A stretch of 64,000 bases of DNA, from positions 27,821,809-27,885,808 of the forward strand of contig NC_067197.1 in NCBI RefSeq assembly GCF_000699445.3, read 5' to 3'. Position 1 is the first letter of the stretch. Every line of letters begins with the position of its first letter. The notes beneath the pieces were generated by a model. That model made no database searches. It saw nothing but the letters and a program-made list of their open reading frames with translations, and had not been told where the DNA came from. The stretch comes from Schistosoma haematobium (Eukaryota; Platyhelminthes; Trematoda; Strigeidida; Schistosomatidae). The position numbers and the translations under genes are program-made. Below are positions 44,958 through 57,935 of the stretch, piece by piece.

Positions 44958-46868
44958 AGTAATTAAATTATGCGCTCACACAGGAGACGTACACGAATAT
45001 AAAAACTCAGATAAATGTGTGATTAAGCACGTTAAGTTAATGATATGTCTGTCGATATGTAGTGGAAATCTAAAAAATGAGTTGTTCAGATGATTTACAT
45101 TGATTATTATTCTACTCAGTCTACTCCTAGTTGTTTGAGCAAAACTGAGTTATTCATCTTGATGTTTGGATAATATGTCTCTTATAAAATAAGCTAACGA
45201 AAACCTTACACATCAATAAAATATATAACTTTCTGAATTTTCAAACATCAATTCAACTCATAATTAAAACATCGGATCAAATTAGTTAGAACTGTACAAT
45301 TTTAAATTGAACATCATCACTTTGATAGTTGGGGTCATGAGTCATCTGAAGCTAGACCACCATAAAAAACCTGGAAGCACCTTTGATAGTGACTTTAATT
45401 TATTTTGATATCAATAACAACATGATTGTTTATTATTGACTAATCCATTTTAATTGTTTAAGGATGTGAATATTTTGTCTGTAGATTAATGAATTGGGAG
45501 ATTTTACTGAATTCTTTATCTGATGTTTGTTACATAATTCCTAATACTTTATTCATTAATCAAATTAGTAGTCTGTAACTCGTTACTTTATATAATAAAA
45601 AAAGTTACGAAAATATTCATGTATGTATGCGGATCTGTGTTCAATTGAGTGAAGAGCAGAAATATCAGTTGAGTAAAAATGGAAGAAAAAGAAATACATC
45701 ATGAGAGATAATCTTTGTTGAAATTTCATAACTTCTACTTTATCGAAAACAATATTTTCTCAAATCATTCATGTCACGAAAATGTAACAAATTATACTGT
45801 TTCTGTTGTGCTAACTTTTTGAAATAATGGAGAGGACTCGTAGCTGAGATAGATGCTTAAGATTGGCTCGGATATTTATACTAGTTGTTTAAACTGTACA
45901 GCTTTTTTTCTAGACATCATCAATGTCTAATTTATTTATGACGGTTAAATCTATTTGTTCTAATTACTTCGTTATTATGTGGGTGTTTCCATTGAATTTT
46001 GTATCGGTATATATCATTATACATTTGTGGACTGTTTTATTTGATTGACTTTCTCCATAAGGATTGATAAATCAGATCTTAATTGAAATCTCTATGGATA
46101 TCAAATTGACCTGAATAATATGATTATAGAAAATCCGTAATATCCTTCTAACTTCCTCTATCCATGAGTTCGATAGTTTTCCGATTAAATTCTTATTCCT
46201 AGTTGGCTAAACTTGTTGATATAGGTCATAACATATTGTGTTGCTTGATTGATAATCTAGTTTCGTAAATGGATAGGTGAAAAGGTATCCACCATATCCT
46301 ATTGAATATTTCTCGAATTATGCCCAATTCGTTTTGTTGCCAACGTTTTATGTATTTATTTCATTATTGTTTGTCAGCCCGTATAAAATGAAATGAAGTG
46401 ACTGTATTGACTTGTTAAAACTACCTATTACAAATAGCTTCAAAAGAGTTAGCGTTATTTCGGAAAAGTCTATCACAAAAACTAAAAGTCTGTTTTTCAG
46501 TTATCGGGGGTAGTTTTGTGATGTTACACTGATTCTCTAAATACATTTTGGTGGCAATTTATACAGAAGGACAGAAATAGGTTTTATTTAGTGTTCCTTG
46601 TAAGGGGAGAATAATGCAGTGAGTTCTAATTCTTCTGAGCAATGTCTTGAAATAACTCTTTCTGTCTCTTGTGATCTAGTATTTGACTTACATAACTTGG
46701 CTTACTGTAAAACTGATTATGACATATAAGAAGAGAGTTTCTCATAATACTTGTTCTCTTCTAATGCTGATATCATCGAAGATATTTCAAATAAACTTAT
46801 GGGTATAAGTCACTTCATCTCGCATGTAGATAAAACTTATTTCGTCTAAATAATATGTGTGAATGTTC
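44958..46868. other. Non-coding, with a SINE fragment at 45337-45385
   Basis: AT-rich. 45337-45385 (GTCATGAGTCATCTGAAGC … CCTGGAAGCAC) is the outer end of the SINE family seen at 37094-37277. Nothing else is recognised. Confidence 0.45.
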
Positions 46869-49187
46869 TGAGCCGTCCATTGTATGCCGTGTTTTCCCTC
46901 AGATGTCGAGGTCTTCATAATCCAGTCGACCACGAGAAGAAAGAGAAACGGCAAGTATAAGAAACCTTTCTGACTCCAGTCCTTACTTGGAATGCATCTG
47001 TCGGCTGTCCTCCATGCACGACCTTGCACTGTAGTCCGTCGTATGAGTTCCGGATAATACTAACAATCTTAATCAGGAACTCCGTAGTGTCGAAGAAGTT
47101 TCCATAATGTCCTCCTATCTATACTGTCAAATTCCTTTTCATAATCAATGAAGTTGATGTACAGTGTTGAGTTCCACTCAACTGAATGTTCGACGATGAT
47201 CCGTAGTGTTGCAGTTTGGTCTGTGCACGACCGATCCTTACGGAATCCATCTTGTTGATCTCGAAGTTGAGCGTCTACTGCATCCTTCATCCGGTTCAGC
47301 AACACCCTGCTGAAGACTTTTCCTGGTATTAACGGTAGTGTAATGCCTCTGTAGTTTTCAATTTGCCCAGATCTCTTTTCTTTGGAATCTTGATGAGGTG
47401 TCCTTCTTTCCAGCCCATTGGCACTTGTTCCTCCTCCCAAATCTTTTTGAATAGAAGGTGAAGCATGTTCGTAGTTACTTCAATGTTTCAGCTGATATAC
47501 TGTTGGGTCCCGCTGCTTTCCCGTTCTTGATTTGTCTGACGGCCATTCTGATTTCTTCCGTCGTTGGTGGATTGACATCTACAGGAAGATCTGTGTGTGG
47601 TGCTTCGATGTCTGGTGAACTCATTGGAGCCGGCCTATTCAGGAGTTCCTCGAAGTGTTCTACCCATCTGTTCCTCTGTTCCTGAATTTCAGTGATTGGC
47701 TTGCCTTCTTTGTCTTTGACCGGTCTCTCTGGTTTACTGTATTTCCCTGATAGTTTCTTTGTTGTATCGTAGAGCTGTTTCATATTTCCTTCTCTAGCAG
47801 CTTTTTCCGCCGTCGTTGCTAATTCTTCCACGTATTTCTTCCTGTCGGCTCTAATGCTCCTCTTCACTTGCTTGTTTGCTTCTATGTATTCAGCTTGTGC
47901 TTGGACTTTCTCTGCTCGTGTTTGGCTGTTGTTAATTGCTGTCTTCTTGTTCTTCCTTTCTTTGATCTTGTCCAGCGTTTCTATAGAGATCCATTCCTTA
48001 TGATGGTGTTTCTTTAGGCCCAGAACCTCTTGACACGTTGAAACTAATGCTTCTTCGATACCTTCCCAGCTGTCCTTCATAGCAGTTTCTTCTTCCTTCA
48101 GTAGATCTTGTAAGGCTTGAATTCATTGAGTTTGTCAGTATCTCGAAGGAAGGCTGTATTGAACCTTTGTAGTGCTGTTTGTCCACTTGTCCAGTTCTTT
48201 TTTAGCTTCAGTTTTAAATTGGCTACAACTAGGTGGTGATCTGAAGCTACGTCAGCTCCTCTCCTGGTTCTCACATCTTCCATTGTCCTTCGGAATTTTT
48301 TGTTGATGCAAATATGATCTATCTGGTTCTCTGTAGTGTGGTCCGGTGAGATCCATGTAGCTTTGTGTACACGTATGTGTGGAAATATTGTGCCTCCTAT
48401 AACCAGTTTGTTGAATGCACACAAATTTGCAAATCTTTCTCCATTTTTGTTTCTTTCTCCCAGTCCATGTCGTCCCATAATATCTTCATATCCAGTGTTG
48501 TCTATTCCGACTTTGGCATTTAGATCTCCCATCAGAATGGTGAGGTCCTTTCTTGGGCACTGCAGCCGCTCGTAGAATTGATCTTTGGTGGGTGCATAAC
48601 ATTGGATAATATTCATTGTGATCCCCTCCTTCTTTGTTTTGAATGATGCTTTGATGATTCTGGATCCGTGAGATTCCCATCCTACAAGTGCATTAGAGCA
48701 TTAGAGCATTAGAGCAACTCCCTGAGTGTGTTAAGCATTATCCTCTTCGTGGCCGGAGTATAGCAGCATCTCTCCCATATTTAGCTTTTGTTGTCAAGCT
48801 TGGGTCCAATGAGTTTCTCTGATTCCCAATACAGCCAAGTTGCATCTCATTATTTCCGTTGCTATTTGACTGGTCTTCCCGGTTTCCCACATTGTCCGGA
48901 CGTTCCATGTACTTAAAAAATATTGTTGCTCTGGTTGTTAGAAGGGGCATCGGCCTCGTTGCTTCCGAAGGAACTCGGCTTTCGCCATGAGGTGTCATAG
49001 TTCTTCTAAATGAAGACCTTCTAACTTCCGGGGAAAAGTTAAAATGGTCTGAACTATTTTTTCTGGTTAGCATTCTTTTTTAGCGAGTTAGTTTTCTGCG
49101 GGATGAGGAATCCAACCACATGCTCAACCTTTCTCCTTTACCCGGGCTTGGGACCGGCAGTAACTTTAGGAGAGCTACAGGCAAAAT
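46869..49187 (-). mobile_element. RTE LINE fragment: 5' end, endonuclease, linker and N-terminal RT
   Basis: The best preserved RTE copy in the window. The 5' leader begins at 49187 (GCCTGTAGCTCTCC). Endonuclease at 48616-48098: IIQCYAPT, ILMGDLNAKVG, IDHICI and the catalytic SDHHLV. Linker and RT domain 0 at 48080-47475: RMAVRQIKNGKAAGPNSIS. RT at 47440-47069: NYRGITL, QQDGFRKDRSCTDQ and FIDYEKEFDSIDRRTLWKLL. It continues at 47029 to HGIQWTA, where homology stops at about 46870. Frameshifts separate the blocks. A 3x GCATTAGA tandem repeat lies at 48691-48714. No catalytic FADD or 3' end is present. Confidence 0.9.
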
Positions 49188-49189
49188 GT

Positions 49190-49980
49190 AGATGACCTAG
49201 CCCTAATATCGCATACACACGAAAAAATGCAGATAAAGACAGTCAGTGTAGCAGCAGTCCTTGAATCAGTAGGCCTCAACATACACAAGGGGAAAACCAA
49301 AGTCCTCAAATACAACACAGATAACACCAACCCAATCACATTTGATGGAGAAACTCTGGAAGATGTGGAATCCTTCACATACCTGGGAAGCACTATCGAT
49401 GAACAAGGAGGATCCGATGCAGACGTAAAGGTGAGGATTGGCAAAGCAAGGGCCGCATTCCCACAACTGAAGAGCATATGGAGCTCAAAACAACTGTCAA
49501 CCAATATCAAAGTCAGAATCTTCAACACGAATATCAAGACAGTTCTACTGTATGGAGCTAAAACGTGTAGAACTACTACAATCATCATCAAGAAGGTACA
49601 ATTATTTATAAATAGTTGTCTACGCAAGATACTCAACATCCATTGGCCGGATACCATCAGTAAAAGTGTACTGTGGGGGAGAACAAACCAGATTCCAACT
49701 GAAGATGAAATTAGGAAAAGATGATGGGAATGGATAAGACACGCATTGAGGAAATCACCAAACTGCGCCACAAGGTAAGTCTTAACTTAGAATGCTGAAG
49801 GGAAACAAAAAGAAGGAAGGCCGAAGAACACACTACGTCGGGAATTGAAAGCAGACATCAAAAGGAAGAACAACGACTGGAAAGAACTGAGAAGGATTGC
49901 CCAGGACAGGGTTGGGTGCAGTGTTGGTGGGCGGCCTATGCTCCTCCACGAGGAGCAACAGGCGTAATTAAGTAAGTATA
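49190..49980 (+). mobile_element. RTE LINE fragment: RT C-terminal half to 3' tail
   Basis: Begins inside the catalytic block ([19 protein letters not shown]) and runs to a tail TTAAGTAAGTATA. The 165-codon frame 49227-49724 is essentially the same as in the fragment at 42905-43712 and shares its stop. It abuts, head to head, the 5' terminus of the minus-strand fragment at 46869-49187. Confidence 0.9.
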
Positions 49981-49983
49981 TTG

Positions 49984-50108
49984 GTGATGACATCTGGTCA
50001 AGGGATATGGAGTGTCTTGCACAGACAACTGTTTACAAATACTTGTTCGTTTTTGATGGCGGTTGTTTTAGCTCTTCAAGTTTAGTTCTGTTGTAATATA
50101 ACTGATTA
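49984..50108 (-). mobile_element. Short RTE LINE fragment
   Basis: Plus-strand text GGAGTGTCTTGCACAGACAA and TTTTTGATGGCGGTTG matches the RT C-terminal region of the copy at 25853-26935, minus orientation, directly after the tail of the previous fragment. Confidence 0.7.
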
Positions 50109-52515
50109 ATTTATTCAAGTGATAACGTTCTACTGGGTCTATGACATATCCTAACAAGTATCAGCATATAATGTCCAAATTTCAATGAAATACTGCTTAT
50201 AATCTAATGGTTTTTGAATTATGAAGTTGAAATGGATGATTGAGGACTTTACTAGGAAATTAGTAAAAAAGTGTAAAACTCAAAAACGTGGGTATTAATG
50301 CATTATTCCATTTGAGTTTCATTCTTTTGAAAACAGATCCTCGGAAGTTTTAAGTCAGTGTTTATCAAACAAACGGGTGTGAATTGGCTGTATTACGATG
50401 TCAATTAGAAGGCTGAAATCGGCTTTTGTGTCTCTGCATGATATTAAAGAACGAATGAATCCTAAACCACATAATGCAAAAATCTTGTAGAAATAGATTC
50501 ATATGATGCTGACAACACGTATGAACTAAAGGAAAAATTACTTTCTGCAAATATAGAGATTAAATAACAGTATGAAATACGGTATTAGTTTAGTTCTCGA
50601 CATACAGTTTGTAAATAACACGTAAATTACTGATTTTTTATTCTAATGTCGTTTTTCCATAGCTAAACGTCAAACAAATCACTATATTAGTAACTCACTG
50701 AATATTCGATTGACTGTTAGCTGAAATCGATCTAGATTTTCTCACCTGACTTCCGCATATCCCTATATCTGAACTTCATCTCGTTAACTCTTCAGTAAAT
50801 TTGTTAGTTAAGATAATGTAATTATTTAGCATTTTTCTGAAATCTATTTGTAACCATGTAGAAAGATCTAGAAAGAGACTTATTCACGCTTCGTTAAGTG
50901 AGATATCATAACCGAATTTTCACCACATTAAATTTGACAAACTGCTACTGTGCTATGAAAACTAATAGGCTTTCGAAAACCATTAAAATCTGACAAATTT
51001 TATCATTTCGTCAGCGAAATATGAAGGGTCAATAAAGACTATCTCCTAAATGGACGAAAGTAGCATCGAAATCGTTAGGTCATTTGCGAATCGGTCAAGG
51101 TTACACGGAAAAATTTCAATGATATTTAGAAATATGATTAAATGGAAGGTATGTCTAGGCTTTCACTCAAGTAGTCTATATTTATAGCTATCTATCAATC
51201 ATCACTGCTAATAATTATAAATCTTATAAACAATTTAATTGCTCTCTGGACGTAGTAAATCAATAGAAAACTGGTTAACGCTGCAAGTGATGGATACTGA
51301 GTTTGAGTCGCGGTGTGGACATCAACACTAAATTAATAAATAATATTTGTGTTTCTCCAAAAAAGAAATACTCGTGATAAATAATGAGTTTACACTGAAT
51401 AATGTTATGATTGACCTTAACTACTTTCCTTTTCGTTTGCTTTCGTTATTCTTGCTGATAATTTGAATGCATGGAAATTTTTTCCTTTTGAATTCCTTTT
51501 AATCTATTTGATTTGTGGAGAACAAATTCATCACTGATAAATAGAGTAACAGGTATGTGTCTCTCTATCTATTTGTGTGGCTAGTGGAGATTCAAGTAAC
51601 TAGGTTGAATTCTTATTTATTAAAATATTAAGAAACTGACTTGATTAATGATACTTTCCTACCTTACAGAGGCTTTTAAATACTGGCAATTTACGATCAT
51701 TAGATTGATTCGCTTTCATAAAAGTTTCACTCATAGTTGATCTTTTTTCTGATATGTATGTGTATATGTTTTACCAATCGTGGACAAACGATAGTTTAAA
51801 AACACTTGATTTTAAAATGTTAAATTCATCCTGAAACTGTAGGGTTGTATATTTTGCAGAAAGTAGGCCAAGTTATTTGTTATTGTGTATATTCAATACA
51901 TACTTATACTGAAATTATTCTTTAAACCAAAAAATACTTCACTTAATATAGTTGTCTGTTATTCGTTTGCAAATGACGTCGAAAATTAATTAACGAAAGA
52001 TAGAATAAATTAAGCGACGAAGTGAGGTTTGGTCAACACTGAAGGTAAAAATATAGCATAGGGATGAGCCTGTCACAATCGAAAGGGTGACTTATAAATT
52101 TCTTCGCTAATTCCAAATGCTACGTAAATGAAGTAACAGAAATATCTGTGTATGATATTCAAAACGTTTAAAATGATAGTGAATAACCACGTTTTGCAGT
52201 CATAGAGTTAAGCTATAGGGCTAGACGAATCATATGTTCTTTCTCATCACTATCTTTATATCATAACCCTAAACCTTTAATCCTGGAATAAACCTTTACA
52301 TTGTGGGGATAGATTTTACAAAGAACTAATCAAAAAAAGCCTCTGGTATTTTCGCACAAAATTCATTCATCTATATGACTACAGAACATCTTTAGATTGT
52401 AACTGATATCACTTCGTGATGTTAAGCACAAATTTAATCCCCTAATACAAACCCTGAATACATAACCCCAACTATGAATAATTTGAACAAGCTAAAATGT
52501 CTATTTGGGTCCATT
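50109..52515. other. Non-coding, nothing firmly recognised
   Basis: AT-rich. A weak tRNA-like stretch (ACTGGTTAACGCTGC … TTTGAGTCGC) lies at 51271-51325. No gene is seen. Confidence 0.4.
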
Positions 52516-52530
52516 TAAGGGTTTGAGAAA

Positions 52531-53744
52531 CTCCGCCTGAAGCTCCTCTTGTGCTACTGTCGGTCCCAAGCCCGGATATAGGAATGTTCGCACAATGTGG
52601 GAGACCGAAAGAGTCATCCAATTTGCCTCAGAACTGAGAAGATAAAACCTGGAGGTGCTTGGAACCAGTGAAACGCGTTGGACACAGGCTGGACAACAAT
52701 GACTAGCTCCAGGAGATCTGCTGTTATACTCCAACCATGAGGAAGTCAATATCATACGGAATTCCTGTGATGGATTAGACTGCAAAATCATACATGGAGG
52801 ACAGCTGACAGACTCAGTCGAAGTAAAGACTGGTGTCACGCAAGGTTGCTTACTCTCACCCTTTCTCTTCCTCCTGGTGATCGATTGGATCATGAAGACG
52901 TCAACATCTGTGGAAAAGCATGGGATACAGTGGACAGCTTGGATGCAGCTGAACAATCTAGACTAAGCAGATGATCTGAACCTCCTATCGCAAACGCAAC
53001 AACAAATGCAGGAGAAGACCACCAGTGTGACAGCAGCCTCAACAACAGTAGGTCTCAACATACACAAAGGGAAAAGCAAGATCCTCCGATACAACACAGC
53101 ATGAATCACTCAAATCACACTTTACGGAGAAGCTTTGGAAGATGTAAAAACCTTTACATATCTGGGCAGTATTATTAATGAACACGATGGATCTGATACA
53201 GATGTGAGGGCGCGAATCGGCATAGCAAGAGCAGCATATCTACAATTGAATAAAATCTGGAACTCAAAACAAATGTGAGAATTTTCAGTACAAATGTCAT
53301 GAGAGTTCTACCATATGGGGTGGAAACTTGAAGAACTACGAAAGCCATCATCCAGAAGATACAAGTGCTTATTAACAGCTGTCTACGCAAATACTTCGGA
53401 TCCGTTGGCCAGACACTATCAGAAATAACCTACTTTGGGGGAGAACAAACCAGATTCCAGCGGAGGAAGAAATTAGGAAGAAGCGTTGAAAGTGGATAGT
53501 ACACACAATGAGGAAAGCATCTAACTATGTCACAAGGCAAGCCCTCACTTGGAATCCTCAAGGCTAAGAGAGAAGTGGAAGACCAAAAAACACATTACGC
53601 CGAGAAATCGAGAGAGACATGAAATGAATGAACAACAATTGGATAGAACTGGAAAGAAAAGCCCATGACAGAGTGGGTTGGAGAATGTTGATAGGTGGCT
53701 TGTGCTCCATTAGGGTGACAGCCTTAAGTAAGTAAGCAAGTAAG
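52531..53744 (+). mobile_element. Internally deleted RTE LINE with both ends and target duplication
   Basis: Starts with the family 5' end (CTCCGCCTGAAGCTCC, GTCGGTCCCAAGCCCGG) and jumps at about 52740 into the RT core (GVTQGCLLSPFLFLLVIDWI near 52840-52895); it ends at a (TAAG)n tail. Endonuclease, linker and N-terminal RT are deleted. A 15-bp target duplication TAAGGGTTTGAGAAA flanks it (52516-52530 and 53745-53759). Stops and frameshifts prevent coding. Confidence 0.9.
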
Positions 53745-53759
53745 TAAGGGTTTGAGAAA

Positions 53760-55580
53760 AGTGATAATCTATGTCTATTAAGATAAATTTATATATGGTT
53801 GCTTTTCTACAATTACCGACAAAGTAACCAATAGAAGACTATAATAGATTCATCAATTACGTGAATGTTTGTAATATATAATATTATTGTTTTCTTTCTC
53901 ATAAACTGTTCATTTACCAAGGCTTTTTTCTGATTGGCTAAGAACTGACTGGAAATTGGTAGTAGTTGTTCCAAGTTCGTCTTTATACTATACTCTTTAA
54001 AATATATTCACAACTATAAAGTTACTTCATTAAAAAATAAGTTAGATAAGGAAAACAACAATAATAACCTTAAAGACCTAAGGAGTTCAATATATGTGTA
54101 AGCATTCATGTGAACAATTAGTTATATTTCTAAGTCTTAAGAAAACTTACGTGTACAAACAAATTTTTCAGATCACAAAGTGAAATATTTCTATTTCGTA
54201 AATGTAGTATTTATGAATAATAATTCATGTGGTGTTGTTGAAGCAAGCTACAGTATAGATATTCGATATCTCTATGTCACTAATTAACATTTAGGTATGT
54301 TATAGAATTGTTCGATTAAAGGATCTATCAACCTTATTTATCTATCAATCCATATGATGCCATGAAACATTTTGTTGACAAAAATTCAATGGCTGATTCA
54401 TAATGATTTACGATGGTTTAATGGCATAATTGGAATTTTAATCAAGTCACCTTAGTCGCTATATACGTTACATCACGTTTTCATAACGCTATTGTTTTTT
54501 TCAAATCACCTACAACGATCAATATTTTCTGTGTATTTTTTAGTCTTTGTAACTATGATATCATCATTACAATAATAGTACAGATGTTTAATTTTTATAT
54601 CACATACTTATTCTTCAGCTAGCTTCATCTTGAATTTTATAGAGTATAATTCTGTGAAGTATAATTACGAATTGAATAAAAAAAATACAATAGTTTAACA
54701 TTTTGAGATATCTCTATTGCGTTGGACGAGTGGAGGTGATCTTATGATAGACTGATTAGTTTGACTATTTGATTTGACTTCAGTAGATGATTATCCTGTA
54801 TAACTTCATATTACAAAACGACTAGAATAGCTTTACTACCATAACTACTAAGAGTATTAAAACAGTAGTCGAAACACGAATTGTTAAGGAGAATCGGCAT
54901 GTTAATAAGGTGATCTGTGTGTATAAGTCTGACTTACCACTTAGTAGTAAGTGAAATCGGATTCTTCTGTCAGATTCACTGTTTTATTGTTACTGGTTAC
55001 TCTAGGTATATGGGATGAAGCTGAAACAATTAACAGGAAGCAAATTAGTACTAAATCTTGGTATAGAGTTTACTTTCGATGGCAGTCAACTAGATAAAAC
55101 ACAAATTTTAATACATTGTAATGTTGATTTAATTAGACTAATGACCAAATCAATTAATGTAAACTTCCGCTATCCGTAAGAAGATTATGAACAATAATAA
55201 GCAGAAATTGAAGTTTTACTCAATGCAGAAAATGAAAGGTGTTTAGATAATATAAATCGGATAATGTTTAATGGTTAAACGTATTTGATATTTCATAAAT
55301 TATCAGAGAATATGAAGAACCATTAAAAAAGTGTTTTTGAACTTATCATCAATTTTAAATTATAACTCCTATACTAGACGAAAATACAGACATCAGATCT
55401 CATCATAAAAAATGAGCGTTGTAGTTCTATCCAGCTATAGACTATGTTTCACAGACATTGAACATTTCAGAAAGTACTGTTGAGGAGCTGACCTAGCTCT
55501 CTAGGACGGACAGAGATCTGACCCATCGTGCAAATGGAAAAATAATTCAAAAGCTAAACAAGCTTTTCCCATCTGTTTGA
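53760..55580. other. Non-coding; 3' part may be the UTR of the next gene
   Basis: AT-rich, no element recognised. 55390-55580, less AT-rich, lies just downstream of the minus-strand stop at 55581 and may be 3' UTR; no AATAAA was noticed close by. Confidence 0.4.
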
Positions 55581-55700
55581 TTATTTTGTTTTGTCAACTG
55601 ATTCATCAGACTTAACAAACTTCTCAAGATGAGTCAAGTAATCAATGTACTTGACTACCACATTTTCCATAGTCAGATTAGATACTGACGTAGGTCTGTT
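55581..55700 (-). CDS. Candidate terminal exon, unrecognised gene
   Basis: 120 nt on the minus strand after a strong acceptor (TTTTGTTTCAG, complement of 55701-55711). It is open for 39 codons to TAA at 55583-55581 and reads NRPTSVSNLTMENVVVKYID followed by YLTHLEKFVKSDESVDKTK. The hydrophilic, helix-like composition and balanced codons contrast with the AT-rich surroundings. Upstream exons would lie above 55.7 kb or beyond the window and were not identified. No family is recognised. Because it ends with a stop, it is a different gene from the candidate exons at 33.8 and 38.6 kb. Confidence 0.5.
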   Translation of the reverse strand, partial: NRPTSVSNLTMENVVVKYIDYLTHLEKFVKSDESVDKTK

Positions 55701-55714
55701 CTGAAACAAAAGAG

Positions 55715-57799
55715 GGAAATATATCTCTAACATAAGTATATTGATAATGAAGGCTTTTAGAAAACTGTATTTTGCATAAAAATAGAGTTAGAATAGATAA
55801 ACTACCGTAAAATCACCACTGGTTTCTATTTATTTCGCTATTGAGATTTATTTCAACAAATTGACAATCACATGCCAACATCAATGAAATAAATAGTTAA
55901 TTTGCACATAGTTTTAAACATTTTCTTTTGAAAAATAATTTTGAATATAAATTTTTAAATAACTTAAATCAAAGCGTATCATTTAAATTGAATTGATAGT
56001 TTAAATCAAATGTTGCCTAATGTCAGATTAACAAACAATAATAATAAATGAAGACAGACAATAGTAACGTATATCTAATTGATTTTTAATGGTTTAATTA
56101 GTTCTGATCAGCCTGAATAGTTGCTATCCTTCAGTTGGGCACCATAAATCAGTTTTTTCTCCTCTACTTTCTACTCTTATTATGTATTACTCATTCACTC
56201 CCTTTCCCTTTCTCCTTCTATCTGATTTTCTTTACCTATCGACTCCCTGTTCCTTTTTTTCCTTCTTCCCAGTTTCATATAACAAACCATTTTTACCTTG
56301 TCGAATATATATATAACTTAAGGATTTATTTCAAAATAAATAATTTATTAACATGTTCTCAGTTATTTGAATTCTATCTTAATGGTTGAAAATCGTGGAA
56401 ATAATGATGGGGAAATGATTACAACGCTTCTACTCTTTTTGGTAACTGGAAAATATCTATAGTTCATAATGTAATAGAAAACGCTTAAGAGTGGTAGTAA
56501 TAATAGTAGTAACAGTGAAATGTTCCTTCAAAGAGATCAGTTTCCATAAATATAACAATAAACGTAACCAATTTTATTAACTATTCTGTTTTCATTCACT
56601 TGATATTGTTTTATTTGAATCTTCCCATTGATGTTTTAGGACTGAAATTGATCAGTCTCTTATTGGTATATGTGCATACTGTGAGTATGCCTCGATATTG
56701 CCTTAATTTACAAGCATTCTGTTTTCAATTAGTATTGATGATTTGTCCGTTGAGTTTTATTCCTGTTGTTCTATAATTCAAGACATATTAGGAAAAAGAT
56801 TTAAATTACCATTTATATATTTTTTTCAGTCATTAGTTCGAAATATTGAATACCTAGCTCAATTTTCAACTTAGTAGATGAATCATCAATGTTTTATATG
56901 ATGGTTTATTTAAAATATTATTCTAACTCAGTCATCAATAAAGTAAAGACTGAGGCAAATGTGTGTCAGCCCAGGCTACCATTCCAGTAGTTTATGTTAT
57001 TTGTTTTCTAACTAGTTTCTAGATGTGCAAATAGTCCAGTAAACCTTTGTGTTTTTGATGGTTTATAAATTAATAATTACATAGACTAATGACCATATAC
57101 CATAAATACACTGAAATTCAAAAGAAGTAATCACAGTTCGTAGTATATTTAAGTGGTAATTCATCTTTTAAAGGAAAGTGTCGACTACGCTGTAATGCTT
57201 GCATCCAGTAGATGATGACGGTGATAAATATTTGCATCACCTCAACTCGTAGAATAGTTTTAGGACTGGAAATTCATGGCAGATACTTACTGTATTAATA
57301 TCCATAAGTTTAATATATGTTAAAATGAAATTTGTTACAGTATTACTTAACTGATGTTGAGAATTCTTTGCTGTGTCAATATTTATAGTGATGAATAAAA
57401 CAATTATTATTACTATTATTATTATTATCAGTATTAGTATCAGTAGTATCAGTATTAGTATTTGTATTGTAAATTTCCAGATCAATAAATTCGAATTTCG
57501 TTGGTTTCATTGACTGAAATTATTTGACTTAGAGGCTACCAGTGATCAGTCAATTTTATTTTACTATGTGTTCATATTAGAATGAAGATCTTTTATTTCA
57601 CTATCCAGTTTGTTCATGTTTACATTTATCCACTAAGTCGTGTTTACGAAATTCAATTAATTAAATCAATATTCAATACAAAAACAACAACATGAATTTC
57701 ATGTTTGTTAATGATAACAAATATTGACAGTTAGTCAGACAGTAACAATATAGTGACGAATCATATTTAAGTCAGTCTGAAAATTTTTTAAATCGATAC
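55715..57799. other. Non-coding, possibly intronic
   Basis: AT-rich. Contains a pyrimidine-rich tract (56150-56290) and an (ATT)n/(AGT)n imperfect microsatellite at 57400-57470. The frames at 56135-56389 and 57237-57485 arise from these low-complexity tracts. Confidence 0.45.
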
Positions 57800-57811
57800 T
57801 GTTTCATATTA

Positions 57812-57935
57812 ACTCTGCCTGTAGCCCTTCAAGAGTTACTGCCGGTCCCAAGCCCGGGTAAAGGAGGAGGGTTGGGCGTGGGGACGGCAACCCCATTTCG
57901 TGGAATAAAATTTGGCCAAAAAACGCCAATCAGTT
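57812..57935 (+). mobile_element. 124-bp insertion made only of the RTE 5' end, with target duplication
   Basis: The insert starts ACTCTGCCTGTAGCCC and continues with GTTACTGCCGGTCCCAAGCC, the RTE 5' leader, ending near AAAAAACGCCAATCAGTT. It is flanked by a 12-bp duplication TGTTTCATATTA (57800-57811 and 57936-57947). The RTE 3' end and tail are absent. The leader can fold: GCCGGTCCCAAGCCC pairs imperfectly with GGGCGTGGGGACGGC. Confidence 0.8.

Noticed and set aside
56135..56389. 84-residue hydrophobic frame resembling membrane helices
   Set aside because: It comes from a T/C-rich simple tract; repeated Phe, Leu and Pro codons reflect base composition.
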